In this document: positions 27,250 to 35,737 of the stretch, piece by piece
Layout of the letters: every line of letters begins with the position of its first letter
Numbering within the stretch: the stretch's first letter is position 1
Assembly: GCF_900240245.1 (NCBI RefSeq)
Contig: NZ_OESQ01000001.1
Span: forward strand, 1,110,712 to 1,174,711
DNA from: Lachnoclostridium edouardi
Lineage (GTDB): Bacteria > Bacillota > Clostridia > Lachnospirales > Lachnospiraceae
Length of the DNA: 64,000 nucleotides
Reading direction: 5' to 3'
The notes under the pieces: model-generated
The model's database searches: none
Seen by the model: the letters and a program-made list of their open reading frames with translations, nothing else
Told to the model about the DNA's origin: nothing
Program-made: the position numbers and the translations under genes

Positions 27250-28557
27250 TTATTCATCGTAAATGTTTACAATTTCTCCGTCCAAAATACGGTTCATATT
27301 CTTTACTGCGCAGAAATTGCCGCACATAGAACATGTATCCTCTTTCTCCGGCTTTGCCATAGCTCTGTACCTTCTGGCTTTTTCCGGGTCAATTGACAAG
27401 TTGAACATTTCTTCCCAGTCTAATTTCTTTCTGGCCTGGCTCATTTTCTTGTCCCACTCTTTAGCCCCTTTAATTCCCTTGGCAATGTCAGCTGCGTGGG
27501 CTGCAATTTTAGAAGCAATAATGCCCTCTTTTACGTCGTTTACATCCGGCAGCTTTAAATGCTCGGCCGGTGTTACATAGCACAAAAATGAAGCTCCTGA
27601 TGCAGCTGCAATGGCTCCTCCTATAGCAGCTGTAATATGGTCATATCCTGGGGCTATATCTGTTACTAAAGGCCCTAACACATAGAAAGGCGCGCCCTTG
27701 CATATGGTCTGCTGAATTTTCATGTTAGCTGCAATCTGATCTAAAGGCATATGGCCAGGTCCCTCAATCATTACCTGCACATTTTTCTCCCATGCTCTTC
27801 TTGTCAGCTCACCTAAGGTAATCAGCTCCTCAATCTGGGATATATCTGTTGCGTCCTCTAAGCATCCTGGACGACAGGCGTCTCCCAGGCTTAATGTAAC
27901 GTCATACTGCTGGCAGATTTCCAGAATTCTGTCATAGTGCTGGTAAAACGGGTTTTCCTCCCCTGTCATTTCCATCCATGCAAATATAATAGATCCGCCT
28001 CTGGACACAATATTAGTTAATCTCTTAGCTGCTTTAAAGCGGGCTGCTGTATTTTTGTTGATTCCCACGTGGATTGTCATAAAATCCACTCCGTCCTCAG
28101 CGTGCATCTCCACAATTTTAATCCATTCCTCAGATGTAATCTCCTTTAATGGCTTGTGGTAATATACTACTGCGTCATAAATAGGCACAGTTCCAATAAT
28201 AGCAGGACACTCTGCCGTCAGCTTTCTTCTAAACTTCTGAGTATCTCCAAAAGAGCTTAAATCCATAATAGATTCTGCTCCCATGGCCACTGCGTCGTTC
28301 ACCTTCTGAAGCTCCATATCCAGATCCTTGCAGTCCCTAGAGGTTCCCAGATTTACATTAATCTTGGTTTTCAGCATAGAACCGATTCCGTTTGGCTCTA
28401 TACATTTATGTACCTTGTTGGCCGGAATGGCAATTTTCCCTTCCGCCACCAGCTGCATAAGCTCCTGGGGATCAAATTGCTCCTTCTTTGCTACTACTTC
28501 CATTTCTTTTGTCAGAATACCTTTTCTGGCAGCATCCATTTGTGTCGTATACTTCAT
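27250..28557 (-). CDS. thiC: Phosphomethylpyrimidine synthase (radical SAM)
   Basis: Rearranges aminoimidazole ribotide to HMP-phosphate. The 435-residue protein is the short ThiC form lacking the N-terminal extension of proteobacterial enzymes. Recognisable are [24 protein letters not shown] and the C-terminal cluster motif [11 protein letters not shown]. Here the cysteines are spaced C-x2-C-x3-C. GAGGAGG precedes the ATG at 28557. It is the first gene behind the TPP riboswitch. Confidence 0.97.
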   Translation of the reverse strand: MKYTTQMDAARKGILTKEMEVVAKKEQFDPQELMQLVAEGKIAIPANKVHKCIEPNGIGSMLKTKINVNLGTSRDCKDLDMELQKVNDAVAMGAESIMDLSSFGDTQKFRRKLTAECPAIIGTVPIYDAVVYYHKPLKEITSEEWIKIVEMHAEDGVDFMTIHVGINKNTAARFKAAKRLTNIVSRGGSIIFAWMEMTGEENPFYQHYDRILEICQQYDVTLSLGDACRPGCLEDATDISQIEELITLGELTRRAWEKNVQVMIEGPGHMPLDQIAANMKIQQTICKGAPFYVLGPLVTDIAPGYDHITAAIGGAIAAASGASFLCYVTPAEHLKLPDVNDVKEGIIASKIAAHAADIAKGIKGAKEWDKKMSQARKKLDWEEMFNLSIDPEKARRYRAMAKPEKEDTCSMCGNFCAVKNMNRILDGEIVNIYDE

Positions 28558-28598
28558 TTTTCCTCCTCTTCCCGTGAGAAGACAATAAGACTTTAAAA

Positions 28599-28625
28599 CA
28601 AAAAAACCTGTACCAACGGTACAGG
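28599..28625 (-). terminator. Terminator of the thiC TPP riboswitch
   Basis: On the minus strand CCTGTACC-GTT-GGTACAGG followed by eight Ts, lying 25 bases after the aptamer and 42 bases before thiC. This indicates transcriptional control: TPP binding favours termination. Confidence 0.9.
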
Positions 28626-28650
28626 CTTGCTAATTGCTGAAGTCTATATG

Positions 28651-28731
28651 TCCCTACGTTGGCATTACCCAAATCAGGTTATAAAGGTCGAAGTTTGATT
28701 ACTTCCTCTCAGCCCGCCAAACGAGCTCCCT
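28651..28731 (-). promoter_or_regulatory. TPP riboswitch aptamer (THI element)
   Basis: On the minus strand the THI box elements are in order: CAGGGAGCTC, then GGGCTGAGAGGAAG (the CUGAGA pyrimidine-sensor loop), then ACCTGATTTGGGTAATGCC and the closing AACGTAGGGA. The match to the TPP aptamer consensus is strong. It controls thiC and the genes downstream. Confidence 0.96.
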
Positions 28732-28743
28732 GTTTTCTGTTTT

Positions 28744-28772
28744 AGTTTATCACTGCTGTCATAGATTGTCAA
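28744..28772 (-). promoter_or_regulatory. Sigma-A promoter of the thi operon
   Basis: On the minus strand TTGACA (28772-28767), 17 bases, TAAACT (28749-28744). The transcript would start about 7 bases before the aptamer. Confidence 0.75.
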
Positions 28773-28792
28773 GTGCAGTCGACCACTTTTTA

Positions 28793-29956
28793 TCAAAACC
28801 TGAGAAGCTGACTGCAAAAGCCTGGGATCTGATACATGACCAGCAGGTCTGTAATATTTTCCTTTTCTATAAAATCATTTAGCCTCATATTAAAATATCT
28901 TAAATCCACCAGGTAGGTAGTTCCGAAATGATTTGCTACAAAAGGAGCTATAGAGTGGGCGAAGGAATCCCTTACTATTAAAAGCTTTTTTTCCTTCTGC
29001 TCTAAGGGAGCAGTGGAATTTTGAATTTCTACCAGCCCGTGATTTCCGTCCAGAAAATAGGAATATTTATCTTTTCCCTCCAGGGCCTTTTCTGTATACA
29101 AGCCAGGCCTCCCTTCTTTATTCAGATCATAATACACGGTGTAGCTCTGGTCTTGTTTAGGCAGAAATACTTCTATGGCGTCCGGCCTGCATTTTACATT
29201 TACTTTAGAATACAAAGTACCTAAAAAATCTTCTGTCACTGTTATTCTGTTAAATTTATCCAGCCCCCAGGGCTTCAGGCCTGCAGCTATCGCCCATGAC
29301 TGATATCCGTACCAAGCTCCCAGGGTAGTCCAGTGGTGGTCTGTGCGGTAATATAAATTCCGGCCCCTTTCTGCTTTTGCAGCCTCCCTCATCTCCTCCT
29401 CCACATCTACTGTTAAATCCTCTCCCACAGCCTGTTTTATTTGATCTGAAATTTTTTTCTGATTAAAGGGAGCTGCCATAAAAGGAAGCTGATCCGTTAT
29501 AATCTGGGAGGCGGACGGTATCATCATAACCTTAACTTTGTCCCTTCCCAATTTGTTGCCGGCTGCCTGAATAAACTCCTGAAGCCTTGCAATATTCGTT
29601 TCCAGAATATCTCCTTCCAGGTCCTCTGCATCAAACTTTTCTAAAAGATATCCGTCCTTCCCAAAATATACTCCGTTTACGTCCTTTTTTCCCAAAAGCC
29701 GTTCCGTCTCCACCTTTATGCCTATAAATCCGTTTCGCCCGGGAAACTGATCTCCCAAATAGGCCTCATAATCTTTTCCGTACTGACCTGAAACTAATGC
29801 TTTTACAGTAAACTCAGGCTGCTGCTCTAAATACCTGTTTTCAGAATCTGAAAATATTTTATCTGGCATAAAAAATGACGCCCCCCAGAAACCTCCCAGA
29901 AAAAGCAGGAATAGAAGAGATAAAAAACGATCTTTATTGTAATCCTTGTGCTCCAT
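28793..29956 (-). CDS. DHHW-family (AlgX/SGNH-like) acyl-transfer partner protein
   Basis: 387 residues: one N-terminal transmembrane helix, then an extracytoplasmic domain. It contains the diagnostic RTDHHWTTLGA and a later VRDSFAHSIAPF serine segment of the AlgX/AlgJ-like SGNH fold. In related systems the MBOAT passes acyl groups across the membrane and this partner transfers them to an exopolymer. It begins 18 bases after the MBOAT gene. The polymer and acyl group cannot be told from sequence; O-acetylation of a surface glycan is the likeliest. Confidence 0.87.
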   Translation of the reverse strand: MEHKDYNKDRFLSLLFLLFLGGFWGASFFMPDKIFSDSENRYLEQQPEFTVKALVSGQYGKDYEAYLGDQFPGRNGFIGIKVETERLLGKKDVNGVYFGKDGYLLEKFDAEDLEGDILETNIARLQEFIQAAGNKLGRDKVKVMMIPSASQIITDQLPFMAAPFNQKKISDQIKQAVGEDLTVDVEEEMREAAKAERGRNLYYRTDHHWTTLGAWYGYQSWAIAAGLKPWGLDKFNRITVTEDFLGTLYSKVNVKCRPDAIEVFLPKQDQSYTVYYDLNKEGRPGLYTEKALEGKDKYSYFLDGNHGLVEIQNSTAPLEQKEKKLLIVRDSFAHSIAPFVANHFGTTYLVDLRYFNMRLNDFIEKENITDLLVMYQIPGFCSQLLRF

Positions 29957-29973
29957 TTTTATCTTTTACCCTC

Positions 29974-31329
29974 CTAAAACCTAAAATATAAAAATGGGTT
30001 ATAACCGGCATCCACTAAATAGGCTGTAATCACCATCATTAAAGTAGACAGGGATATTATTTCCACTAAGGAAACCACTACTGTCTCCGGCCGTTTTTTC
30101 ACCAGATTTTTTACAAAAGGAGTAGCTCCCACAGCTGCGGCTGCCATTAAAGGTAAGTTTACAACAGCCATATACAAGGTGCGGTCATTTAAAAACGGTG
30201 TGCCGGAAAGCCCCCACATATGGGAGTAATAAGTAATAGCTGCAGACAGATCTTCGCAGGCAAACAGCACCCATCCTAAAAATACAATGCCCATAGCGTA
30301 TACTACCTGAAAAAGCCCCGGCAGTTTTTCCAGATACCTGCTTAACAAAAACTTTTCCGCCAACAAAAACAAGCCGAAATAGACGCCCCACAACAGAAAG
30401 TTCCACCCGGCTCCATGCCATATTCCAGTGAGAACCCACACTGTCATTATATTGAAAATCTGGCGTTTTTTTCCCTTTCTGTTGCCTCCCAAAGGGATAT
30501 ATACATATTCTTTAAACCAGGTGCCTAAAGTAATATGCCATTTCCGCCAAAAATCCGTAATACTTTTAGCTGTGTAAGGATACTGAAAATTATCCGGAAA
30601 ATGGAAACCAAACATATACCCTAAGCCTTTTGCCATGTCTGAATAGCCGGAGAAGTCATAATAAATCTGAAATCCAAAGGCCAAAATTCCAAGCCACATC
30701 ATTAATACTGTTTTTTCTGCCTCAGGCACTGTCTGAATTTCATCCCACAAACTGCCAATATTATTTGCAATCAGCACCTTTTTTCCCAATCCTAAAATAA
30801 ATATGCGGACCCCTGCCGCAAACAGCGGCCAGCTTTCCTTTCTCTCATTTAGTTCATGGGCAATCGTACTGTAGCGCACAATAGGGCCTGCAATCAGCTG
30901 GGGAAACATGGAAACATATGCTCCAAAGGCAATTATATCCTTCTGCACAGCAGCCTTTTTCCTGTATACATCAATCGTATAGGACATGGTCTGAAAGGTG
31001 TAGAAGGATATTCCAACAGGCAGGGCCGTTAATCCTGAATATTTAAAAAATGCCAGCAGACTCAGATTGATACAGGCTGAGGAGACCACCAGACCTTTGG
31101 CGGCCTTATTATTCCCCTTTTCCTGAAAAGCTGCAATGGCCTTTCCGTGAAAAAAGTCTACAAGGGTAGAAAACAGCAAAAGGGAAATATATAAAGGTTC
31201 TCCCCAGCCGTAAAAAATCAGGCTGCCGGCAAATAAAACTCCGTTTTTCCCCGCCCTAGGCACCGCAAAATAGCACAGCAGCATAATGGGCAGAAACCGA
31301 AATAAAAATAACAGACTACTGAATACCAT
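29974..31329 (-). CDS. MBOAT-family membrane O-acyltransferase
   Basis: 451 residues with about ten or more membrane helices. The MBOAT features are present: QLIAGPIVRYS, YYDFSGYSDMAKGLGYMFG and FWRKWHITLGTWFKEYVYIPLGGNR in its usual place. The catalytic histidine is in VLTGIWHGAGWNF. It is of the DltB/AlgI/PatA type. The start overlaps the end of the DUF4358 lipoprotein gene by 14 bases and the DHHW gene follows, forming a three-gene surface acylation unit. Confidence 0.93.
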   Translation of the reverse strand: MVFSSLLFLFRFLPIMLLCYFAVPRAGKNGVLFAGSLIFYGWGEPLYISLLLFSTLVDFFHGKAIAAFQEKGNNKAAKGLVVSSACINLSLLAFFKYSGLTALPVGISFYTFQTMSYTIDVYRKKAAVQKDIIAFGAYVSMFPQLIAGPIVRYSTIAHELNERKESWPLFAAGVRIFILGLGKKVLIANNIGSLWDEIQTVPEAEKTVLMMWLGILAFGFQIYYDFSGYSDMAKGLGYMFGFHFPDNFQYPYTAKSITDFWRKWHITLGTWFKEYVYIPLGGNRKGKKRQIFNIMTVWVLTGIWHGAGWNFLLWGVYFGLFLLAEKFLLSRYLEKLPGLFQVVYAMGIVFLGWVLFACEDLSAAITYYSHMWGLSGTPFLNDRTLYMAVVNLPLMAAAAVGATPFVKNLVKKRPETVVVSLVEIISLSTLMMVITAYLVDAGYNPFLYFRF

Positions 31330-31939
31330 AACACTGATTAATAGCGTCTACGCCGATTTGAGTCTGATTTTTAGCTGCCGCCAGCATCTCTTCTTCTGTT
31401 TCCGCCTGGCCCAGCTCATCACTCATGCCCAGCATTACAAAATACACATCATCTTCAAATCTAAGTACCTGGGAGGCCTGAGCAATAGGCATATTCTGAG
31501 GATACATCACTCCGTTCTCCAGCAGATTATCACGATAGTGGTTTAACAGCTTCTCCACTTCCTCCCCCTTGCCTTCTTTTGCCTTCACTGCAATAAATGT
31601 ATCTATATGGGCACTGATCATAGGGCCTTCTGCAATGGCCTCCTCATATAAGTCCACCGGTATGCCGTACAATTCCTTTAACGTCTGCTCGTCTATTTCC
31701 ATGCTGGGCAAATAAGCCTCCCCATATGCCTTTTTCACAGCCTCATAAACTGCCTGCAGGCTTTCTGCCGCATTACTTTCCTCTTCAGTTTCTTTATCTT
31801 CCTGTGAGCTTTCCTCTGAAACAGAGCTTTCTGCCGACTCTGCCGTAGATTCTGCAGCAGGTCCCTCTGTCTTGCCTTTGCAGGCAGATAAGCTCATTAC
31901 TGCAGCAGCTATACAAATCCCATACATTAATTTTTTCAT
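31316..31939 (-). CDS. DUF4358-type lipoprotein
   Basis: 207 residues. The lipoprotein signal peptide ends MSLSACKG, followed by a low-complexity Ser/Glu/Ala spacer (about 25-60) and a globular domain with LYGIPVDLYEEAIAEGPMIS-like features of DUF4358. In it, GIPVDLYEEAIAEGP and YVMLGMSDE-like strands can be recognised. It is first in the operon with the MBOAT and DHHW genes, and GGAGGAC precedes the ATG. The role is unknown; context suggests it supports polymer acylation at the cell surface. Confidence 0.78.
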   Translation of the reverse strand: MKKLMYGICIAAAVMSLSACKGKTEGPAAESTAESAESSVSEESSQEDKETEEESNAAESLQAVYEAVKKAYGEAYLPSMEIDEQTLKELYGIPVDLYEEAIAEGPMISAHIDTFIAVKAKEGKGEEVEKLLNHYRDNLLENGVMYPQNMPIAQASQVLRFEDDVYFVMLGMSDELGQAETEEEMLAAAKNQTQIGVDAINQCYGIQ

Positions 31940-31999
31940 AGTCGTCCTCCTAAAGCTGTATTTTTTCTAAAACAGGTCTTTAAAATTTTTTTCTTTCTA

Positions 32000-32028
32000 T
32001 TGACTTGCCTGTTTAATACTTTTATATT
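32000..32028 (+). promoter_or_regulatory. Promoter of the DAHP synthase gene
   Basis: TTGACT (32000-32005), 17 bases, TATATT (32023-32028), leaving a leader of about 115 bases before the ATG at 32150. It overlaps the divergent promoter on the minus strand. Confidence 0.6.
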
Positions 32029-32054
32029 ATAAAGGATCGTATTATACTGGTCAA
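32026..32054 (-). promoter_or_regulatory. Promoter of the DUF4358-MBOAT-DHHW operon
   Basis: On the minus strand TTGACC (32054-32049), 17 bases, TATAAT (32031-32026). Its -10 shares three base pairs with the plus-strand -10, so the two polymerases would compete. Confidence 0.65.
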
Positions 32055-32149
32055 ATTAATAATTGTTTACATTTTCCAGAAGAATAGATTATTCCTTTCA
32101 AGACGGAAATAATTTTCTTACAATATACAATAGGGAGGTACATAACAGA

Positions 32150-33181
32150 ATGGGATTCCAGTTTATTCAGAAACTGCCTACTCCGGCAGAGATTAAGGAA
32201 CAATTTCCTCTTCCTGCTTCATACGCAGCTGCCAAGGCAAAAAAAGATGAAGAAATCCGTAAGATTATTACAGGAGAAAGTGATAAATTTCTTGTAATTA
32301 TCGGCCCCTGTTCTGCAGACCATGAGGATGCAGTGCTGGATTACACAACGCGCCTGGCAAAGGTTCAGGAACAGGTGGCGGACAAATTAGTTTTAGTCCC
32401 CAGAGTTTATACAAATAAGCCCAGAACTACAGGCTTAGGATATAAGGGAATGCTTCACCAGCCGGATCCTGACAAAAAACCTAGTGTGGCAGAGGGACTT
32501 CACGCTATCCGCCATCTTCATATGCGGGTTTTAGGAGAAACCGGTTTCAGCACAGCCGACGAAATGTTGTACCCTGAAAATGTCAGCTATTTAAACGACA
32601 TTATGTCCTATATTGCCGTTGGCGCCCGTTCTGTAGAAAATCAGCAGCATCGTCTGGTGTGCAGCGGCTGCGACGTACCTGTAGGTATGAAAAATCCTAC
32701 CAGCGGCGATTTAACTGTTATGCTGAATTCTGTAGTGGCCTCCCAAACAGGACATGAATTTATTATGAGGGAATGGGAAGTAAAAACTCAGGGAAACCCG
32801 TTAACCCATACGATTTTAAGAGGCGCTGTAAATAAACATGGGCAGTGTATTCCAAACTACCACTTTGAAGATTTAATCCTTCTTCACAATCTGTATGAGG
32901 AAAGAAATCTGTTAAACCCGGCTTGTATTGTAGACGCCAACCACTCTAATTCTAACAAACAGTACATGGAGCAGATCCGTATTGTAAAAGAGGTTCTTCA
33001 CAGCCGCCGCCACTCTTCTGAAATTAAAAGTCTGGTGAAGGGCGTTATGATTGAAAGCTATCTGGAACCAGGAGCTCAGAAAGTAGAGGAGCACTGCTAT
33101 GGCAAGTCTATTACAGACCCATGCTTAGGCTGGGACGCTTCCCAGCAGCTGCTTTATGATATTGCCGAAGGGCTGGAATAA
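32150..33181 (+). CDS. 3-deoxy-7-phosphoheptulonate synthase, class I (AroF/G/H type)
   Basis: Condenses PEP and erythrose 4-phosphate, the first step of aromatic amino acid synthesis. The 343-residue protein shows IIGPCSADHEDA, VPRVYTNKPRTTGLGYKGML-type substrate loop (PRTTGLGYKG), GARSVENQQHR, GMKNPTSGD and the metal-binding DANHSNS. AGGGAGG precedes the ATG at 32150; upstream in-frame codons fall in the leader. Which aromatic amino acid inhibits it cannot be read, so I leave the symbol blank. It is monocistronic, convergent with the ATPase gene. Confidence 0.95.
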   Translation: MGFQFIQKLPTPAEIKEQFPLPASYAAAKAKKDEEIRKIITGESDKFLVIIGPCSADHEDAVLDYTTRLAKVQEQVADKLVLVPRVYTNKPRTTGLGYKGMLHQPDPDKKPSVAEGLHAIRHLHMRVLGETGFSTADEMLYPENVSYLNDIMSYIAVGARSVENQQHRLVCSGCDVPVGMKNPTSGDLTVMLNSVVASQTGHEFIMREWEVKTQGNPLTHTILRGAVNKHGQCIPNYHFEDLILLHNLYEERNLLNPACIVDANHSNSNKQYMEQIRIVKEVLHSRRHSSEIKSLVKGVMIESYLEPGAQKVEEHCYGKSITDPCLGWDASQQLLYDIAEGLE

Positions 33182-33243
33182 ATTAAATTGTCCATGCCTG
33201 CTGCAAATTACAAATCATCTGTGTACAGAGCAATATTGCATAT

Positions 33244-34632
33244 TTACCCTTTCAACATATCTTCATAAACAACAAGGGCTACATTCCCCATCTCTATTGC
33301 TCTGTCTATACAGCCTTTTGTAAAACCGGTTTTCGCAAAAAGATAAAACTGTGTCTTCTTGTAGTTAAATAGATTACTCCGCTCTACAAGAGTTTCAAGC
33401 ACACTTAGATCAACTTTTTCATTTGTCCACTTGCACTCGCCAAATAAAGCAGAGTTTTTATCCGTTCCTATTATGTCAATTTCTTCTTGAGCTTTCGTTT
33501 TAGGGTTTGTTCCCCACCAACGGCCAATATCGCTGAAATTTACAGCGCACCTGCCTTCCAGAAGGAGTTTCCACAAATATTGCTTACAGATTTCTTCAAA
33601 TACGCCACCCATATAGGACGGCAATTCAGGAGAGATCCGTTTATATGCAAGTTCTGCCGCCCCACGGGAGATAATGGAAGCGTTCTCCGGCACAAAGCGA
33701 TACCAAAAGCGAAACATATTATCCTCAATAGAGTAAATTGTCTTACGACTTGTTTTCTCGCCGTATGGTGATTCTTTTTTTATAATACCCAGTGTAATCA
33801 GGTTCTTAATATAGGTAGCACACACGCTTGTATCTTCATCAATCTTATTTGAGATTTCGTTCATTTTAGATGCACCAGTAGCAATGGCAGTAATCACTGC
33901 ATTGTAAATCGCCGGCTCGCGCACTTCCTGTTTTAATAAGTTGTTTGGCTCCTCAAAGATAGATGAGGAAGGATTCAGGTAAGTGTTTTTAATGTTCTCT
34001 TCAATAGAAAGATTATCATCCAGCAGCATTAAATATTGGGGAGTTCCTCCAACAATGCCGTAAGCCAAAGCTTTATCAATGTTTGACAATTTTGTAAAAT
34101 AGCTGCAGGCTTCAAAAAAGTCAAAAGGCTTAATTTTAAACTGGGCTGTTCTTCTGCCATAAAGAGGGGCTTTATACGCCAAAACCTGGTCCTCCATATA
34201 AGACATAGAAGAACCACAAAGAATTAAAAATAGCTTTGAACTGTCCTTATTCTTATCAATCAGAAGCTGAAGCGTAGAGGCTAGGCTTTTGGAGGCACGA
34301 GCAACATAAGGATATTCGTCAATAACAAGCACGATTCTCTTGTTTTGTGAAAGGTTAAAAACATGTTCCAAAGCAGCCTGAAAGTTTGGGAAAAATGTGT
34401 TTACGGCAATTCCCGTGTTATACTCCATAACACATCTTGAAAAGTTATCAAGGTTTTGCTTGGCGTTAGTTTCAACGCCTGTAAAGAAAATAGTATCTTT
34501 ATCCTTTGTGAATTCGCTGATAAGCGCAGTTTTACCTACACGGCGTCTCCCATAAATAACGGCAAATTCAAACCTATTAGAATTATAAAGTTTATTTAAT
34601 GTATTCAGCTCATTTTCTCTGCCTATGAACAT
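33244..34632 (-). CDS. AAA-type ATPase with C-terminal DUF234 nuclease-like domain
   Basis: 462 residues. The N-terminal ATPase (archaeal ATPase_2 family) has a P-loop YGRRRVGKTAL (about 27-37) and Walker B VLVIDEYPYV. A winged-helix region (about 240-310) follows, then DUF234. In DUF234, EEIDIIG and GECKW form the D...ExK pattern of PD-(D/E)xK nucleases. Such genes occur singly in many gut bacteria and archaea and are often patchily distributed. The flanking genes are unrelated in function, so acquisition by transfer is plausible. Biological role unknown. Confidence 0.9.
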   Translation of the reverse strand: MFIGRENELNTLNKLYNSNRFEFAVIYGRRRVGKTALISEFTKDKDTIFFTGVETNAKQNLDNFSRCVMEYNTGIAVNTFFPNFQAALEHVFNLSQNKRIVLVIDEYPYVARASKSLASTLQLLIDKNKDSSKLFLILCGSSMSYMEDQVLAYKAPLYGRRTAQFKIKPFDFFEACSYFTKLSNIDKALAYGIVGGTPQYLMLLDDNLSIEENIKNTYLNPSSSIFEEPNNLLKQEVREPAIYNAVITAIATGASKMNEISNKIDEDTSVCATYIKNLITLGIIKKESPYGEKTSRKTIYSIEDNMFRFWYRFVPENASIISRGAAELAYKRISPELPSYMGGVFEEICKQYLWKLLLEGRCAVNFSDIGRWWGTNPKTKAQEEIDIIGTDKNSALFGECKWTNEKVDLSVLETLVERSNLFNYKKTQFYLFAKTGFTKGCIDRAIEMGNVALVVYEDMLKG

Positions 34633-34717
34633 CCATATACCTCCATAGCAACACTCGTGGTTTACGATTTACTTAATTATAATCCACCTTTTTCAAATAA
34701 TCAATAGATAAAACAAC

Positions 34718-34749
34718 AGGACGGCATAGCCTTTTGACTATACCGTCCT
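34718..34749. terminator. Stem-loop downstream of the cupin gene
   Basis: AGGACGGCATAG (34718-34729) pairs with CTATACCGTCCT (34738-34749) with one mismatch. The tract after the stem on the minus strand is only moderately T-rich, so termination is likely but not certain. Confidence 0.55.
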
Positions 34750-34760
34750 AAAAAATACAA

Positions 34761-35159
34761 TTATTTCTTGGCAGCTTCCACAGCTTCCAAAGCTCTCTGT
34801 CTTAATGACTCCCCTGTTACCGGCGGGGAGAAAATACAAAACACCCGCAGCAGCTGGTCGCCTGTATTTTTAATTTTATGCTGGATTCCAGGAGGAGCCA
34901 CTATCATTGAGCCTGGCACAAACGGATATTCCTTTCCGTCCACCTGCGCAACTCCGCATCCCTCCATACAATACATAGCTTCCATGCCTGTCTCGTGGCT
35001 GTGGCTGTCTATTTCGCAGCCTGGTTCCCACTCTGTAAAATGTACGGAAAAATTACTTTCTTTTATTTTATCGTCGTCTCCCATAAACATTGGGGTCATT
35101 ACCCGTTTAAAAGGCTCCGGCACATGGATGCCGTTTTTTTCATCATACTTATAATACAT
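34761..35159 (-). CDS. Cupin-domain protein
   Basis: 132 residues in one cupin barrel. The two motifs are visible: EIDSHSHETGMEAMYCMEG (metal-ligand histidines and glutamate) and PGSMIVAPPGIQHKIKNTG (third histidine). Conserved metal ligands suggest a metal-binding enzyme or effector-binding protein, but the substrate is unknown. It follows the GNAT gene by 20 bases and is last in the hisS-aspS run before a stem-loop. Confidence 0.85.
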   Translation of the reverse strand: MYYKYDEKNGIHVPEPFKRVMTPMFMGDDDKIKESNFSVHFTEWEPGCEIDSHSHETGMEAMYCMEGCGVAQVDGKEYPFVPGSMIVAPPGIQHKIKNTGDQLLRVFCIFSPPVTGESLRQRALEAVEAAKK

Positions 35160-35179
35160 GAAATCTCTCCTTTTTGCCC

Positions 35180-35707
35180 TTACTTGCCGTAAACAATGTG
35201 GTAAATTTCTTCTTTATATGGCTCAAATTCCTGCGCTGATACCTGAAGGCCATAGCTCATAATACAAAGGCGGCAAGGCTTATCCCCTTCTTTTAAAGGC
35301 AGCTGCTCATATGGAAAATCATTTAAGCAAAAGCCTAATCTTCTGTAAAACCTTGCTCTCCGTCCGGTCATGGAATCATTATCTGCAATCGGCTCGATTT
35401 CCAAAAATACAGGCTTGCCCATAGACTGAGCTTCCTCCAGACATTCCTTGACTAGCTTTTTTCCATATCCTTTGTTTCTGCACTTACCTGTAGTTGCCAG
35501 ATGTTCTATAAAGAAACTGTTATTTAATTCCCAGTATCCGACAAAAGCCAGAATCCTGCCGTCCTCTTCCTCAACTCTCACCCGGTACATAGGATTTTCA
35601 ACTACTTTTTTCTGTCCCTCCATGGTCCTTTGCTCAATATCAGGAAAGGATTCTTTATAGATTTGGTAAATTTCGTCAAAACGTTCAATGGGGCGTTCTA
35701 ATTTCAT
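35180..35707 (-). CDS. GNAT-family N-acetyltransferase
   Basis: 175 residues, a GNAT fold with strand FIEHLATTGKCRNKGYGKKLVKEC, of which CRNKGYGKKL is the acetyl-CoA loop, and a C-terminal FYRRLGFCLND. I chose the ATG at 35707 because GGAGG lies six bases upstream; a GTG four codons earlier coincides with that ribosome binding site. It lies 30 bases after aspS. Substrate unknown. Confidence 0.87.
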   Translation of the reverse strand: MKLERPIERFDEIYQIYKESFPDIEQRTMEGQKKVVENPMYRVRVEEEDGRILAFVGYWELNNSFFIEHLATTGKCRNKGYGKKLVKECLEEAQSMGKPVFLEIEPIADNDSMTGRRARFYRRLGFCLNDFPYEQLPLKEGDKPCRLCIMSYGLQVSAQEFEPYKEEIYHIVYGK

Positions 35708-35737
35708 TTTTTCCTCCACATAAAAGCCTGCTGCTGT

